Assembly: GCF_001792775.2 (NCBI RefSeq)
Contig: NZ_MLGE02000004.1
Coordinates: 165,800-229,799 of the forward strand
Origin: Staphylococcus pseudintermedius
GTDB lineage: Bacteria; Bacillota; Bacilli; Staphylococcales; Staphylococcaceae
Direction: 5' to 3'
Length of the DNA stretch: 64,000 nucleotides
Shown piece after piece: positions 20,061 through 27,516 of this stretch (position 1 is its first letter; each line of letters begins with the position of its first letter). Position numbers and translations under genes: made by a program. Under the pieces are notes generated by a model. The model was not told the DNA's origin. It did no database searches and saw only the letters and a program-made list of their open reading frames with translations.

Positions 20061-21641
20061 CAGTATATCATAGAGTAATAACAATCTTCTTAACTCTGTA
20101 GTCAATTGTATTTCCCCATCTTCTTTTAGTTCTTTCAACTCATCAACTAAAAACTCTTTAACTTCATTGATACTTAATTCTCTAATGTTATATGAAATTG
20201 TTTCATATATTTTAGCCTTTTTATACCCCGCTTTAATTAGTTTTGTCAACGATAAGTTCGAGTTTTTAATGACAGAAGATTCATTAATAGAATCATAATG
20301 TTTGGAAAAATTTGATAATGTCGGAATTTTATTTCGTAGCTTTTCTTTTTCTGTATTATGTAGTTTTGAATTATTGATATTTTCAATTGTTAAAAATTTA
20401 TTGCATGGAAATCTTGCATTTCCGTTTTGCATATGAGCATATCTCAATCTCGTTTCATTGCTTATTTCATCCTTATCGGAGATGTAATCTAGGCAATATG
20501 AAATATTATCAGGTATCTGAAATATATATTTACTATCACCTATAGCTATAGCTATATTATTGTGTTGCATTTTCTCTTCAATTTTGTCAATTTCTTCAGG
20601 TGATATCAAAACAGAGTTCAAAGTACCCTTTTTCCCGCTATCAATAATTAGTTTTTTCATTACGTGCTTATATTTTCTGACTTCCGCTGGCGCTACACCT
20701 TGATTTATCTTTGATATTTTATTAAATATTTCATAGAAATTACTTGTTCTAATAATCCTGATACTGCAACCAAGATCAGAATCTTTTACTCTTTCTTCTT
20801 TTATTTCATGTTCATTTTCGTCATATTCAATTAATATAAGTCTTTTTTCAAACTGTATTAATTCTTCGTTATTTAATGATTTAGTAAAGTCCCTTATTAT
20901 ACCTCTTATATTAACATCAGTTAATGAATAACCCATAAAAATAATAGGCGAATTGATCATCATAGAGATGATTTTTGCACTTATAAGTACTGAATTTTTA
21001 TGAAAAAAACTATAATCAGCTTCGGTTATTACAATACTTTTAGGGTCTGTTATACAACCATGGACTTTATATATTTCAGAATAGTTTTCTGTATCCTCAA
21101 AAAAACCTCTTTGACCAATATACTTTTTTATTTTATACTTATTATTTTCATTATATACTTTTTCAATAAATTCATCATAATTAGTGGTCAAAATTATTTG
21201 TGCTTTACGTAACATTTTTTGATAAACAATTCGTTCATTTTCCATTTCTTTATTAAATTTAATGTTTTCAAACTTATTTGACAAAAATTTTTTGAATGGT
21301 GAAATATCAGATTGGTAGGCATCTTTGGCTGAAAAGCCGTTGATACTTATTTCATTCTCATAAAACTTGTTATTAAATCTTTCTTCAATTTTAGTAGCTA
21401 TTTTTATATTAACCTCATGAGATACTTCATATTTATTCTTTTCTGGATTTTTATCTTTAATGCTACTTCTTAGTTTATTTAATTCGCCGTAAAAATTTTC
21501 CAATCCGGCTTTTTCCCAACATTCCTCTAACAACTCATTCCAAGAAGGTGATTTTTCTAAAAATCTTTTAGAAATACCTGATCCAATAAATATAATGGGA
21601 AATTCGTTTATTTCAATTAATTCGTCTAAAACATTGTTCAT
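20037..21641 (-). CDS. SIR2-domain protein, putative antiphage NADase
   Basis: A 534-residue soluble protein. The N-terminal half is SIR2-like: FIGSGISKRF at about residue 18 (NAD-binding), TTNYDEFIE at about residue 150 with the Asn, KVHGCITDP at about residue 195 with the His, and IIFMGYSLTDVNIR at about residue 240. The Asn/His pair is that used by SIR2 NADases in defence systems (ThsA, DSR-type). The C-terminal half, about residues 280-534, matches no domain I know; it is charged and helical, perhaps a sensor. Start chosen at an ATG preceded by AAAAGGGGGG. Very AT-rich compared with the core, in a tRNA-adjacent island, no partner gene next to it. Confidence 0.75.
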   Translation of the reverse strand: MNNVLDELIEINEFPIIFIGSGISKRFLEKSPSWNELLEECWEKAGLENFYGELNKLRSSIKDKNPEKNKYEVSHEVNIKIATKIEERFNNKFYENEISINGFSAKDAYQSDISPFKKFLSNKFENIKFNKEMENERIVYQKMLRKAQIILTTNYDEFIEKVYNENNKYKIKKYIGQRGFFEDTENYSEIYKVHGCITDPKSIVITEADYSFFHKNSVLISAKIISMMINSPIIFMGYSLTDVNIRGIIRDFTKSLNNEELIQFEKRLILIEYDENEHEIKEERVKDSDLGCSIRIIRTSNFYEIFNKISKINQGVAPAEVRKYKHVMKKLIIDSGKKGTLNSVLISPEEIDKIEEKMQHNNIAIAIGDSKYIFQIPDNISYCLDYISDKDEISNETRLRYAHMQNGNARFPCNKFLTIENINNSKLHNTEKEKLRNKIPTLSNFSKHYDSINESSVIKNSNLSLTKLIKAGYKKAKIYETISYNIRELSINEVKEFLVDELKELKEDGEIQLTTELRRLLLLYDILKNKEDSP

Positions 21642-21774
21642 TTTGAATAATGCCCCCCTTTTAAAAATAGCTAGATATAGGTTGTTCAAGTTAAATATTG
21701 TATAGACATTTATTAGTAAAAAAACTTTTGCATTTACTGATATTAGTCGTATCCATAATATAAGTGTTTACAAT

Positions 21775-21845
21775 ATAGCAAAAATACCCCCACATCAGAG
21801 CGTATCTGCCTAAAAAGGAGTGGAGGCGTTATCACCAAAATTATA
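21775..21845 (-). ncRNA. candidate attenuator-like leader or small RNA upstream of SIR2
   Basis: Minus-strand extended -10 TGTGTTATAAT (TATAAT at 21840-21845) predicts a start near 21833. Within about 55 nt the RNA can form a CCTCCAC / GTGGGGG stem followed by TATTTTT, i.e. an intrinsic terminator. It lies about 135 bp before the SIR2 start on the same strand, so it could be a premature-termination leader or an independent small RNA. Confidence 0.35.
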
Positions 21846-21854
21846 ACACAAAAA

Positions 21855-21884
21855 AACAGGGCAGTCGCAATGACTGCCCTTAAT
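21855..21884 (-). terminator. terminator of the truncated gene
   Basis: AGGGCAGTC / GACTGCCCT stem followed by seven T on the minus strand, just after the stop of the gene fragment at 21912. Confidence 0.8.
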
Positions 21885-21911
21885 ATAATATAGTATGAAC
21901 TTTTTAACTTA

Positions 21912-22003
21912 TTACTTAACTTCTAACTTGCCCCACAAGGCTTTTTCTTTCAACAATTTACCATCCTTGTCAGTAATTTTACCAATAGGCATATAAAAAT
22001 TAT
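21912..22003 (-). pseudogene. 3' fragment of an unknown gene cut by IS431
   Basis: An open frame runs out of the left end of the IS element on the minus strand and encodes FYMPIGKITDKDGKLLKEKA-LWGKLEVK (hyphen added) before a stop and terminator. This is the last 29 codons of a protein whose 5' part has been lost, presumably when IS431 arrived or when two IS copies recombined. I do not recognise the family. Confidence 0.65.
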
Positions 22004-22793
22004 GGTTCTGTTGCAAAGTTGAATTTATAGTATAATTTTAACAAAAAAGAGTCTTCTGTATGAACTATTTCAGATATAAACAATTTAACAAGGATGTTAT
22101 CACTGTAGCCGTTGGCTACTATCTAAGATATGCATTGAGTTATCGTGATATATCTGAAATATTAAGGGAACGTGGTGTAAACGTTCATCATTCAACGGTC
22201 TACCGTTGGGTTCAAGAATATGCCCCAATTTTATATCAAATTTGGAAGAAAAAACATAAAAAAGCTTATTACAAATGGCGTATTGATGAGACGTACATCA
22301 AAATAAAAGGAAAATGGAGTTATTTATATCGTGCCATTGATGCAGAGGGACATACATTAGATATTTGGTTGCGTAAGCAACGAGATAATCATTCAGCATA
22401 TGCGTTTATCAAACGTCTCATTAAACAATTTGGTAAACCTCAAAAGGTAATTACAGATCAGGCACCTTCAACGAAGGTAGCAATGGCTAAAGTAATTAAA
22501 GCTTTTAAACTTAAACCTGACTGTCATTGTACATCGAAATATCTGAATAACCTCATTGAGCAAGATCACCGTCATATTAAAGTAAGAAAGACAAGGTATC
22601 AAAGTATCAATACAGCAAAGAATACTTTAAAAGGTATTGAATGTATTTACGCTCTATATAAAAAGAACCGCAGGTCTCTTCAGATCTACGGATTTTCGCC
22701 ATGTCACGAAATTAGCATCATGCTAGCAAGTTAAGCGAACACTGACATGATAAATTAGTGGTTAGCTATATTTTTTTACTTTGCAACAGAACC
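22004..22793 (+). mobile_element. IS431/IS257-type insertion sequence (IS6 family)
   Basis: A 790-bp element bounded by inverted repeats GGTTCTGTTGCAAAGT (22004) and ACTTTGCAACAGAACC (ending 22793), with one transposase gene. The 8 bp on each side differ (AAAATTAT left, GCCTTTTT right), so there is no target duplication. IS6 elements move by cointegrate formation, and such mismatched flanks point to recombination between two copies with loss of what lay between. IS431 often borders resistance and metal genes in staphylococci. Confidence 0.95.
22060..22734 (+). CDS. tnp: IS431/IS257 transposase
   Basis: A 224-residue IS6-family DDE transposase, full length and apparently intact. N-terminal HTH region (YRDISEILRERGVNVHHSTVYRW), first catalytic Asp in WRIDETYIKIKGKW (about residue 76), second in KVITDQAPS (about 136), and the Glu in NNLIEQDHRHIK (about 171). 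Matches the S. aureus IS431/IS257 protein almost residue for residue from memory. Confidence 0.97.
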   Translation: MNYFRYKQFNKDVITVAVGYYLRYALSYRDISEILRERGVNVHHSTVYRWVQEYAPILYQIWKKKHKKAYYKWRIDETYIKIKGKWSYLYRAIDAEGHTLDIWLRKQRDNHSAYAFIKRLIKQFGKPQKVITDQAPSTKVAMAKVIKAFKLKPDCHCTSKYLNNLIEQDHRHIKVRKTRYQSINTAKNTLKGIECIYALYKKNRRSLQIYGFSPCHEISIMLAS

Positions 22794-22809
22794 GCCTTTT
22801 TGTATACCC

Positions 22810-22846
22810 AAAAAACCGTGAGAGTATTATCCTCTTACGGTTTTTT
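22810..22846. terminator. terminator of the metal operon
   Basis: AAAAAACCGT(G)AGAG / CCTCTTACGGTTTTTT, a long stem with T-runs on both strands, between the IS right end and the fnr-like stop codon. Confidence 0.85.
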
Positions 22847-22853
22847 CGGCACT

Positions 22854-23546
22854 TTAACTTGATGAAAATAATAATTCATCTAAATCAAATATCTCAATAT
22901 ATTTATGCGTATGTTGTTTAATTAAACCCTTTTCTTCCAATGCTGAAAACTTTCGACTTATTGTTTCAGGAGTTGTACCCAAATAAGAAGCTAGATCCTT
23001 CTTTGACATTGGTAAGGTCACATAAGTATGATTTTCTTCATTCTCAACGTATTCTGATAGAAAATCAATAATACGAGACTCTACTTGCTCCATACCAACC
23101 TGCATCGTTTGCTTTTCTGATACCTGTAAACGTTTCGTAACGTCTGATAGGATTCTTCTCATAATTTCTGGGTAAGCATCTAAATAGTCATTCATATCCT
23201 TTTTATGAATTCTACATATACTTACTTCTGATATTGCTTCAGCATAATTAGAATGGTAACTTTCAGTTTGAAAAATAGCCACTTCTCCCATAAAATCACC
23301 AGGATTTAGTATGCGTACAGTTTGTTCACGACCGGATTCATTTAAGTTATAAATACGTACACGCCCATTATTTACGATATATAGTGTGTCATCTTTATCA
23401 CCACTTCCAAATAACAACGCATTCTTTTCATAATGTACTTCATGCGCTGATTGTGCAATTAAACTCATTTGTTCTTCATTTAGGTGGTTAAAAATCGGAA
23501 CTAAACGTATACAATCTACATGACTATGGTGATGATGGTGTGCCAT
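22854..23546 (-). CDS. Crp/Fnr-family regulator with N-terminal oligo-His tract
   Basis: A 230-residue regulator. After MAHHHHHSHVDC, an unusual natural metal-binding-like tail, comes a cyclic-nucleotide-binding-type sensor domain (about residues 15-130: GDKDDTLYIVNNGRVRIY, GDFMGEVAIF) and a C-terminal winged helix (SKKDLASYLGTTPETISRKF). The recognition helix carries E-x-x-S-R as in FNR, which predicts TTGA...TCAA half-sites; exactly such sites occur before the ATPase and HMA genes. Last gene of the operon. Likely a metal- or redox-responsive regulator of this operon. Confidence 0.85.
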   Translation of the reverse strand: MAHHHHHSHVDCIRLVPIFNHLNEEQMSLIAQSAHEVHYEKNALLFGSGDKDDTLYIVNNGRVRIYNLNESGREQTVRILNPGDFMGEVAIFQTESYHSNYAEAISEVSICRIHKKDMNDYLDAYPEIMRRILSDVTKRLQVSEKQTMQVGMEQVESRIIDFLSEYVENEENHTYVTLPMSKKDLASYLGTTPETISRKFSALEEKGLIKQHTHKYIEIFDLDELLFSSS

Positions 23547-23562
23547 ACAACTTTCCTCCTAA

Positions 23563-24114
23563 TTAATCATTATCTATATAGTCATCGTCTTCTAGCGCAT
23601 CCTTGTTAACAAAGGCTTGAAGTTGCCAAATATTTACATCTAAATAATCTTTATAACTAATTAGTAAATCCTCTAACGCATCATCTGCTTCTTCTTGGGC
23701 TAAACGCATTGCACGAATGGTAAATTCACGGTTAGATCTAAAATCCTCTACTAACTGTAAGACCATTTTTTCAGCAGAATAATATTTTTCAGACAGATCT
23801 TCAGAAATCGTTGTGAATTTTTGGAATTCGGTAGTTGTTGATGCTGGCTTAAATCCTGAAGCTAGTAAACGTTCTGCAATTTTATCAAACCATGTTTCAT
23901 TTTCATTATATAGTTTTTCAAATACCTCATGCAATGAATAAAAATTTGTGCCTTTTACATACCAATGATATTGGTGTAATTTTACATGAAAGGTATGAAT
24001 ATTAGCCAGTACATGATCTGTAACAGCTGCTGCATTAATCTTAGTATGATGAATGTGTTCTTTATAGGCTTGTTCAGCAGCTAATTTTTCTTGTCTTTCA
24101 TTTACTGTTGTCAT
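23563..24114 (-). CDS. Dps/ferritin-like DNA-protecting protein
   Basis: A 183-residue Dps-family ferritin. The ferroxidase-site helix pattern is visible as FHVKLHQYHWYVKG (about residue 42), FYSLHEVFEKLYNE and ETWFDKIAERLLA, which places His and Asp/Glu at the dimer interface where Dps oxidises iron. Distinct from the chromosomal MrgA/Dps, and here it travels with a metal-export operon, suggesting iron or peroxide protection. The internal ATG with GGAAGG is preferred to a GTG 9 bp upstream. It begins within 2 bp of the HMA gene stop, so the two are coupled. Confidence 0.88.
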   Translation of the reverse strand: MTTVNERQEKLAAEQAYKEHIHHTKINAAAVTDHVLANIHTFHVKLHQYHWYVKGTNFYSLHEVFEKLYNENETWFDKIAERLLASGFKPASTTTEFQKFTTISEDLSEKYYSAEKMVLQLVEDFRSNREFTIRAMRLAQEEADDALEDLLISYKDYLDVNIWQLQAFVNKDALEDDDYIDND

Positions 24115-24115
24115 T

Positions 24116-24352
24116 TTATACACCTTCCTTTACTTTTGAATTAATAACGGAATATCCTAAGTTTTCAATAGCTTTTTCAATTGTATTCAAATTGACTTGT
24201 TCTTCATCAAAATCCACTTTTACCTTACTTGCATTGAACAGCACTTTTACAGAATCTTTTTCTACACCAGCAGTCTGTTTTAAACCACTTTCAATTTTTT
24301 GTAAACATGATGGACAAGTTAATGTTTCTAATTTTAATGTTGCTTTAGTCAT
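24116..24352 (-). CDS. heavy-metal-associated (CopZ-like) chaperone
   Basis: A 78-residue single HMA domain: KLETLTCPSCLQKIESGL with the metal-binding Cys-x-x-Cys (about residues 13-16), then GVEKDSVKVLFNASKVKVDFD and a C-terminal helix. Such proteins hand soft metal ions, often Cu(I) or Zn, to P1B ATPases or store them. Chosen start: ATG 7 bp after AAAGGAG. Its own promoter (TATAAT at 24374-24379) lies in the gap after the ATPase gene, with an FNR-type site at -41.5. Confidence 0.85.
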   Translation of the reverse strand: MTKATLKLETLTCPSCLQKIESGLKQTAGVEKDSVKVLFNASKVKVDFDEEQVNLNTIEKAIENLGYSVINSKVKEGV

Positions 24353-24373
24353 ATCTATCACTCCTTTAAATAA

Positions 24374-24379
24374 ATTATA
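24374..24379 (-). promoter_or_regulatory. -10 element of the HMA-dps-fnr transcript
   Basis: TATAAT on the minus strand. The -35 position (24397-24402, ATTATT) is poor, as expected for a promoter that depends on an activator bound at -41.5. Confidence 0.55.
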
Positions 24380-24401
24380 CAAGGTATTTTTTTAAAAATA
24401 A

Positions 24402-24415
24402 TTGACACGGATCAA
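24402..24415 (-). promoter_or_regulatory. FNR-type operator 2 (TTGATCCGTGTCAA)
   Basis: A perfect palindromic FNR box, TTGAY-N4-RTCAA, abutting the ATPase stop codon. With the TATAAT at 24374 its centre falls at -41.5 from the predicted start, the classical activating position for Crp/FNR proteins. Confidence 0.6.
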
Positions 24416-26266
24416 TTATCTTAATTGATAACTTCTTAATCTCATTGCATTTAAAATAACGACCAAAATACTTGCCTCATGAACTAACATACCAATTGAC
24501 ATAGACATCCATTCACTAAATATTAAACTACCCAATAATATTATCACCACACCAACAGCAATGAGAATATTTTGTTGCATATTCGCGTATGTCCCTTTAG
24601 CTAAACCTAAAGCATGGGGGAGACGATTAAAATTGGAATTCATTAGAACAATATTTGAACTTTCAATAGCCACATCTGTCCCATTTCCCATAGCTATCCC
24701 TACTTCTGCAATAGCTAGAGAAGGGCTATCATTCACACCATCACCAATAAAAGCAACAATTTCACCAGTAGACTGTCTTTCTTTTAAAAATGCTTGCTTC
24801 TCCTCTGGTAGCATATCGCCATGGGCCTCGGTTAATCCTATCTCCTTTTTAACTAAATTAACTGTACCTTGATTATCCCCTGATAATACAATGATATTTT
24901 TAACACCAAGTGATTTTAATTTTTGTAGGTCTTGTTTAACGCTTGGTCGAACTTGGTCACGGATTCCCATTAAAATGATTAACTGACGATCAACTGCCGT
25001 TAATACAATTGAACTACCGGCTCTTTCTAATTTATCTAATTCTTTAAGAACATCATTAGATAGTGGAATACTTTCTTGTTCCATTAAGGTTTTATTCCCT
25101 ACTGCAACAATGTGTCCGTCAACGTGAGCAATTATACCCCCACCTTTTATAACCTGTGTACTCTCTACAGGTCTTAGTTTATATTGCGCTAATTTATTTG
25201 TAATAGCGACAGCTAAGGGATGGTCAGATTCCCTTTCAATCGAGTATATTAAAGATAAATCCTCCTCTTGATTATTTCCATAGTAAACGAATTCGCTAAC
25301 TTCAGGCTTTCCTTCAGTTAAGGTACCTGTTTTATCAAATAGGACTGTATCTACATTCGCAAAATGACTAATCACTTCAGAACCTTTAAACAAAATACCA
25401 TTCTTTGCACCATTTCCTATACCCGCGACATTTGAAACAGGTACACCAATGACCAAGGCCCCTGGGCAACCAAGTACTAATACAGTAACTGCAAGTGCTG
25501 TATCTTTAGTTAATACCCAAACTAATAGCCCAATGATAAGTACTACAGGTGTATACCAACGAGAGAACTGGTCAATAAATCGTTCAGCTTCCGATTTAGA
25601 ATCTTGTGCTTCTTCTACTAACTCAATAATTCGGCCAAATGTAGAATCTTCCCCAATTCTATCAGCAACTATTTGAATAGTCCCATTATCCATAATGGTA
25701 CCGGCAAATACTTCATCACCTTTCTCTTTCTTTAGAGGTAAAGATTCACCGGTGATATTAGCCTCATTTACATGTCCTTTTCCAGTAGTTACCTTACCAT
25801 CTACTGGAATCTTAGCCCCAGTTTTTACTATGAGAATATCTCCTTCCTCTACTTCATCAATATCTACTTCTTCAAATTGTCCGTCGTACAATTGCTTAAA
25901 AGCAGTCTCTGGAGCCATTTCCGTCAACTCTTTAATAGCAGACCGTGTTTGCTTAAGTGTACGCTGTTCTAAATATGATCCAAATAAAAATAAGAAAGTA
26001 ACAATAGCTGACTCTTCGTAATTTTGAATAAAGAAAGCACCAATAACCGCTATAGTTACTAAAACATCAATACTCACTACTTTTACTTTCATAGCCTGAT
26101 AAGCCTGTATTGCGATTGGTATAACACCCAATATAGAAGCAATTATAAAAGCACTATTAAAGATAACCATATTGCTAAAGATAAAATGTGCAATAAAACC
26201 TATAATAATAAGTAAACCACTAATAACAGTAATATGATTTTTATGTTTCAAAATAGTCTGTTGCAT
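24416..26266 (-). CDS. P1B-type heavy-metal transporting ATPase with CPG motif
   Basis: A 616-residue heavy-metal P-type ATPase. Actuator TGES (about residue 172), membrane motif LGCPGALVIG in place of CPC or CPH (about 267), phosphorylation site FDKTGTLTEG (about 310), the HP dipeptide in ERESDHPLAVAI, and hinge GDGVNDSPSLAIAEVGIAMG. There is no N-terminal metal-binding domain; a separate HMA protein follows. Probably exports a transition metal; the CPG signature does not identify which. First gene of a four-gene operon with an AGGAGAGG ribosome site. Confidence 0.9.
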   Translation of the reverse strand: MQQTILKHKNHITVISGLLIIIGFIAHFIFSNMVIFNSAFIIASILGVIPIAIQAYQAMKVKVVSIDVLVTIAVIGAFFIQNYEESAIVTFLFLFGSYLEQRTLKQTRSAIKELTEMAPETAFKQLYDGQFEEVDIDEVEEGDILIVKTGAKIPVDGKVTTGKGHVNEANITGESLPLKKEKGDEVFAGTIMDNGTIQIVADRIGEDSTFGRIIELVEEAQDSKSEAERFIDQFSRWYTPVVLIIGLLVWVLTKDTALAVTVLVLGCPGALVIGVPVSNVAGIGNGAKNGILFKGSEVISHFANVDTVLFDKTGTLTEGKPEVSEFVYYGNNQEEDLSLIYSIERESDHPLAVAITNKLAQYKLRPVESTQVIKGGGIIAHVDGHIVAVGNKTLMEQESIPLSNDVLKELDKLERAGSSIVLTAVDRQLIILMGIRDQVRPSVKQDLQKLKSLGVKNIIVLSGDNQGTVNLVKKEIGLTEAHGDMLPEEKQAFLKERQSTGEIVAFIGDGVNDSPSLAIAEVGIAMGNGTDVAIESSNIVLMNSNFNRLPHALGLAKGTYANMQQNILIAVGVVIILLGSLIFSEWMSMSIGMLVHEASILVVILNAMRLRSYQLR

Positions 26267-26297
26267 ATAAACCTCTCCTACACTTTAGTTTAACCAT

Positions 26298-26303
26298 AGT
26301 GTA
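26298..26303 (-). promoter_or_regulatory. -10 element of the ATPase transcript
   Basis: Minus-strand TACACT. Its -35 position (AGTTTA) is weak. Placing the start at 26291 puts the FNR box centre at -41.5, the same geometry as operator 2. Confidence 0.4.
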
Positions 26304-26325
26304 TTCGTTTTTAAGAAATATAAAC

Positions 26326-26339
26326 TTGACCTATATCAA
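26326..26339 (-). promoter_or_regulatory. FNR-type operator 1 (TTGATATAGGTCAA)
   Basis: A perfect TTGAY-N4-RTCAA palindrome 60 bp before the ATPase start. It shares half-sites and spacing with the box at 24402-24415. It fits the E-x-x-S-R recognition helix of the operon's own FNR-like regulator. Confidence 0.6.
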
Positions 26340-26524
26340 TCTTATCTAATAAATATAGCGAATAATATTTAGGCTTAAACAGATAGATATATATAAATAA
26401 CTAGGACATATACTCATGACCTAATTATTTTCATTATTGACTATTTACTCTTTCATATAATTTTTGTTAGCATTTAATTCCTTTTTATAGCTCAAATGAT
26501 CATTCATCTTAAGCTTATTCTCTA

Positions 26525-26556
26525 AACGGCTAGCAGTCGCAATGCTAGCCGTTTTC
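26525..26556. terminator. bidirectional terminator
   Basis: AACGGCTAGCA / TGCTAGCCGTT stem with T-rich flank. The loop GTCGCAA is the same as in the hairpin at 21855-21884, suggesting related terminators. Otherwise 26340-26571 is empty. Confidence 0.75.
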
Positions 26557-26571
26557 TTTTTATTATTGTTT

Positions 26572-26918
26572 TTAACTTGTACTTTCTAATTCTTGAGGGA
26601 TTAATATAATTGTAAACCCCTTTTCAAAATATTCTGAACTATCACTAATTAAAATAAGTAAATATTCATTATCTTTTTTCTCAATAGTATATTTCATAAC
26701 TACTTCTTCTGATTTATTTCCAGTATAACTAGGTTTATTAAGTGTAAATGTTATTTCTGTTTCTTCTTCATTTAATGTATATTGATAAGCTGTTGTTATT
26801 GATAAAATATTAGAAGAAGAAAATATAACGGTGTCATCAGCGAAATCTGCTTCACCTGAATTACCATTACTTTGGACAATATTCCAATTATTTTCTTGTA
26901 AATCATCGTTTTTGAGAC
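26572..26918 (-). pseudogene. 5'-truncated gene of unknown function
   Basis: A minus-strand open frame of about 110 codons ends in PQELESTS-stop and has no start codon: it reads back to DDLQENNWNIVQ and then into an unrelated terminator. Composition (many Asn, Ser, Glu, alternating beta-strand pattern such as YQYTLNEEETEITFTL) is that of the C-terminal domain of a staphylococcal secreted protein or lipoprotein. The 5' end, including any signal peptide, is missing. Family not recognised. Confidence 0.5.
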
Positions 26919-26953
26919 AAAACCTCCTACTACAGAATTAGGAGGTTTTTCTT
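26919..26953. terminator. terminator at the junction
   Basis: AAAACCTCCTA / TAGGAGGTTTT stem then TTTTC. It sits exactly where the truncated gene loses its 5' end, so it was probably brought in with the resolvase segment. Confidence 0.7.
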
Positions 26954-26979
26954 ACATACTTTAGTTTCTAAACTTGTGT

Positions 26980-26985
26980 TATAAT
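26980..26985 (+). promoter_or_regulatory. resolvase promoter, extended -10
   Basis: TGTGTTATAAT on the plus strand, 122 bp upstream of the resolvase ATG; the intervening AT-rich stretch could hold the res site, but I cannot define its repeats. Confidence 0.4.
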
Positions 26986-27106
26986 CAATGTGTCATAAAT
27001 ATCAAAAAATACGAGTTTTTAGACGATGAGAGTCGTGTTTATTTGCATCGAGAACCAGATTTCATTAGTAAGTACCTATAAAACTATTAAAAGAGGTGGT
27101 ATTCAA

Positions 27107-27502
27107 ATGGCTAAAATTGGTTATGCACGTGTATCAACACAAGATCAAAGTTTAGACGGACAAATAGATACACTTGAAGAATATGGTTGTGAACGTATCT
27201 TTAGTGAGAAAGCAAGTGGATGTAAAACAAAAAGAACGGAACTTGATAAATGTTTAGATTATTTACGTGAAGGCGATGTGTTGGTTATTTACAAACTCGA
27301 TCGTCTTGGTCGTACAACGAAACAACTCATCGAACTTTCTCAATGGTTGGACGAAAATAACATCGATTTACATATTATTGATATGAACGTATCGACCAAA
27401 GATGCGATGGGAAAAATGTTCTTTACCATGATGAGTGCATTTGCGGAACTTGAAGCTAACTTATTAAGTGAACGTACAAAACCTTTTTCTTTTAACATAT
27501 AA
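27107..27502 (+). pseudogene. 3'-truncated serine resolvase (Tn552 BinL/Tn3 type)
   Basis: The N-terminal catalytic domain of a small serine recombinase: MAKIGYARVSTQDQSLDGQ with the nucleophile Ser at residue 10, then YKLDRLGRTTKQLIEL and GKMFFTMMSAFAELEANLLSERT. The family continues with a C-terminal helix-turn-helix after this point; here the frame ends after six unrelated residues (PFSFNI), leaving 131 codons. Without the DNA-binding domain it should be inactive. AAGAGGTGG ribosome site present. Such genes belong to staphylococcal plasmids and transposons carrying resistance. Confidence 0.85.
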
Positions 27503-27516
27503 ACCTCCTTAACATA

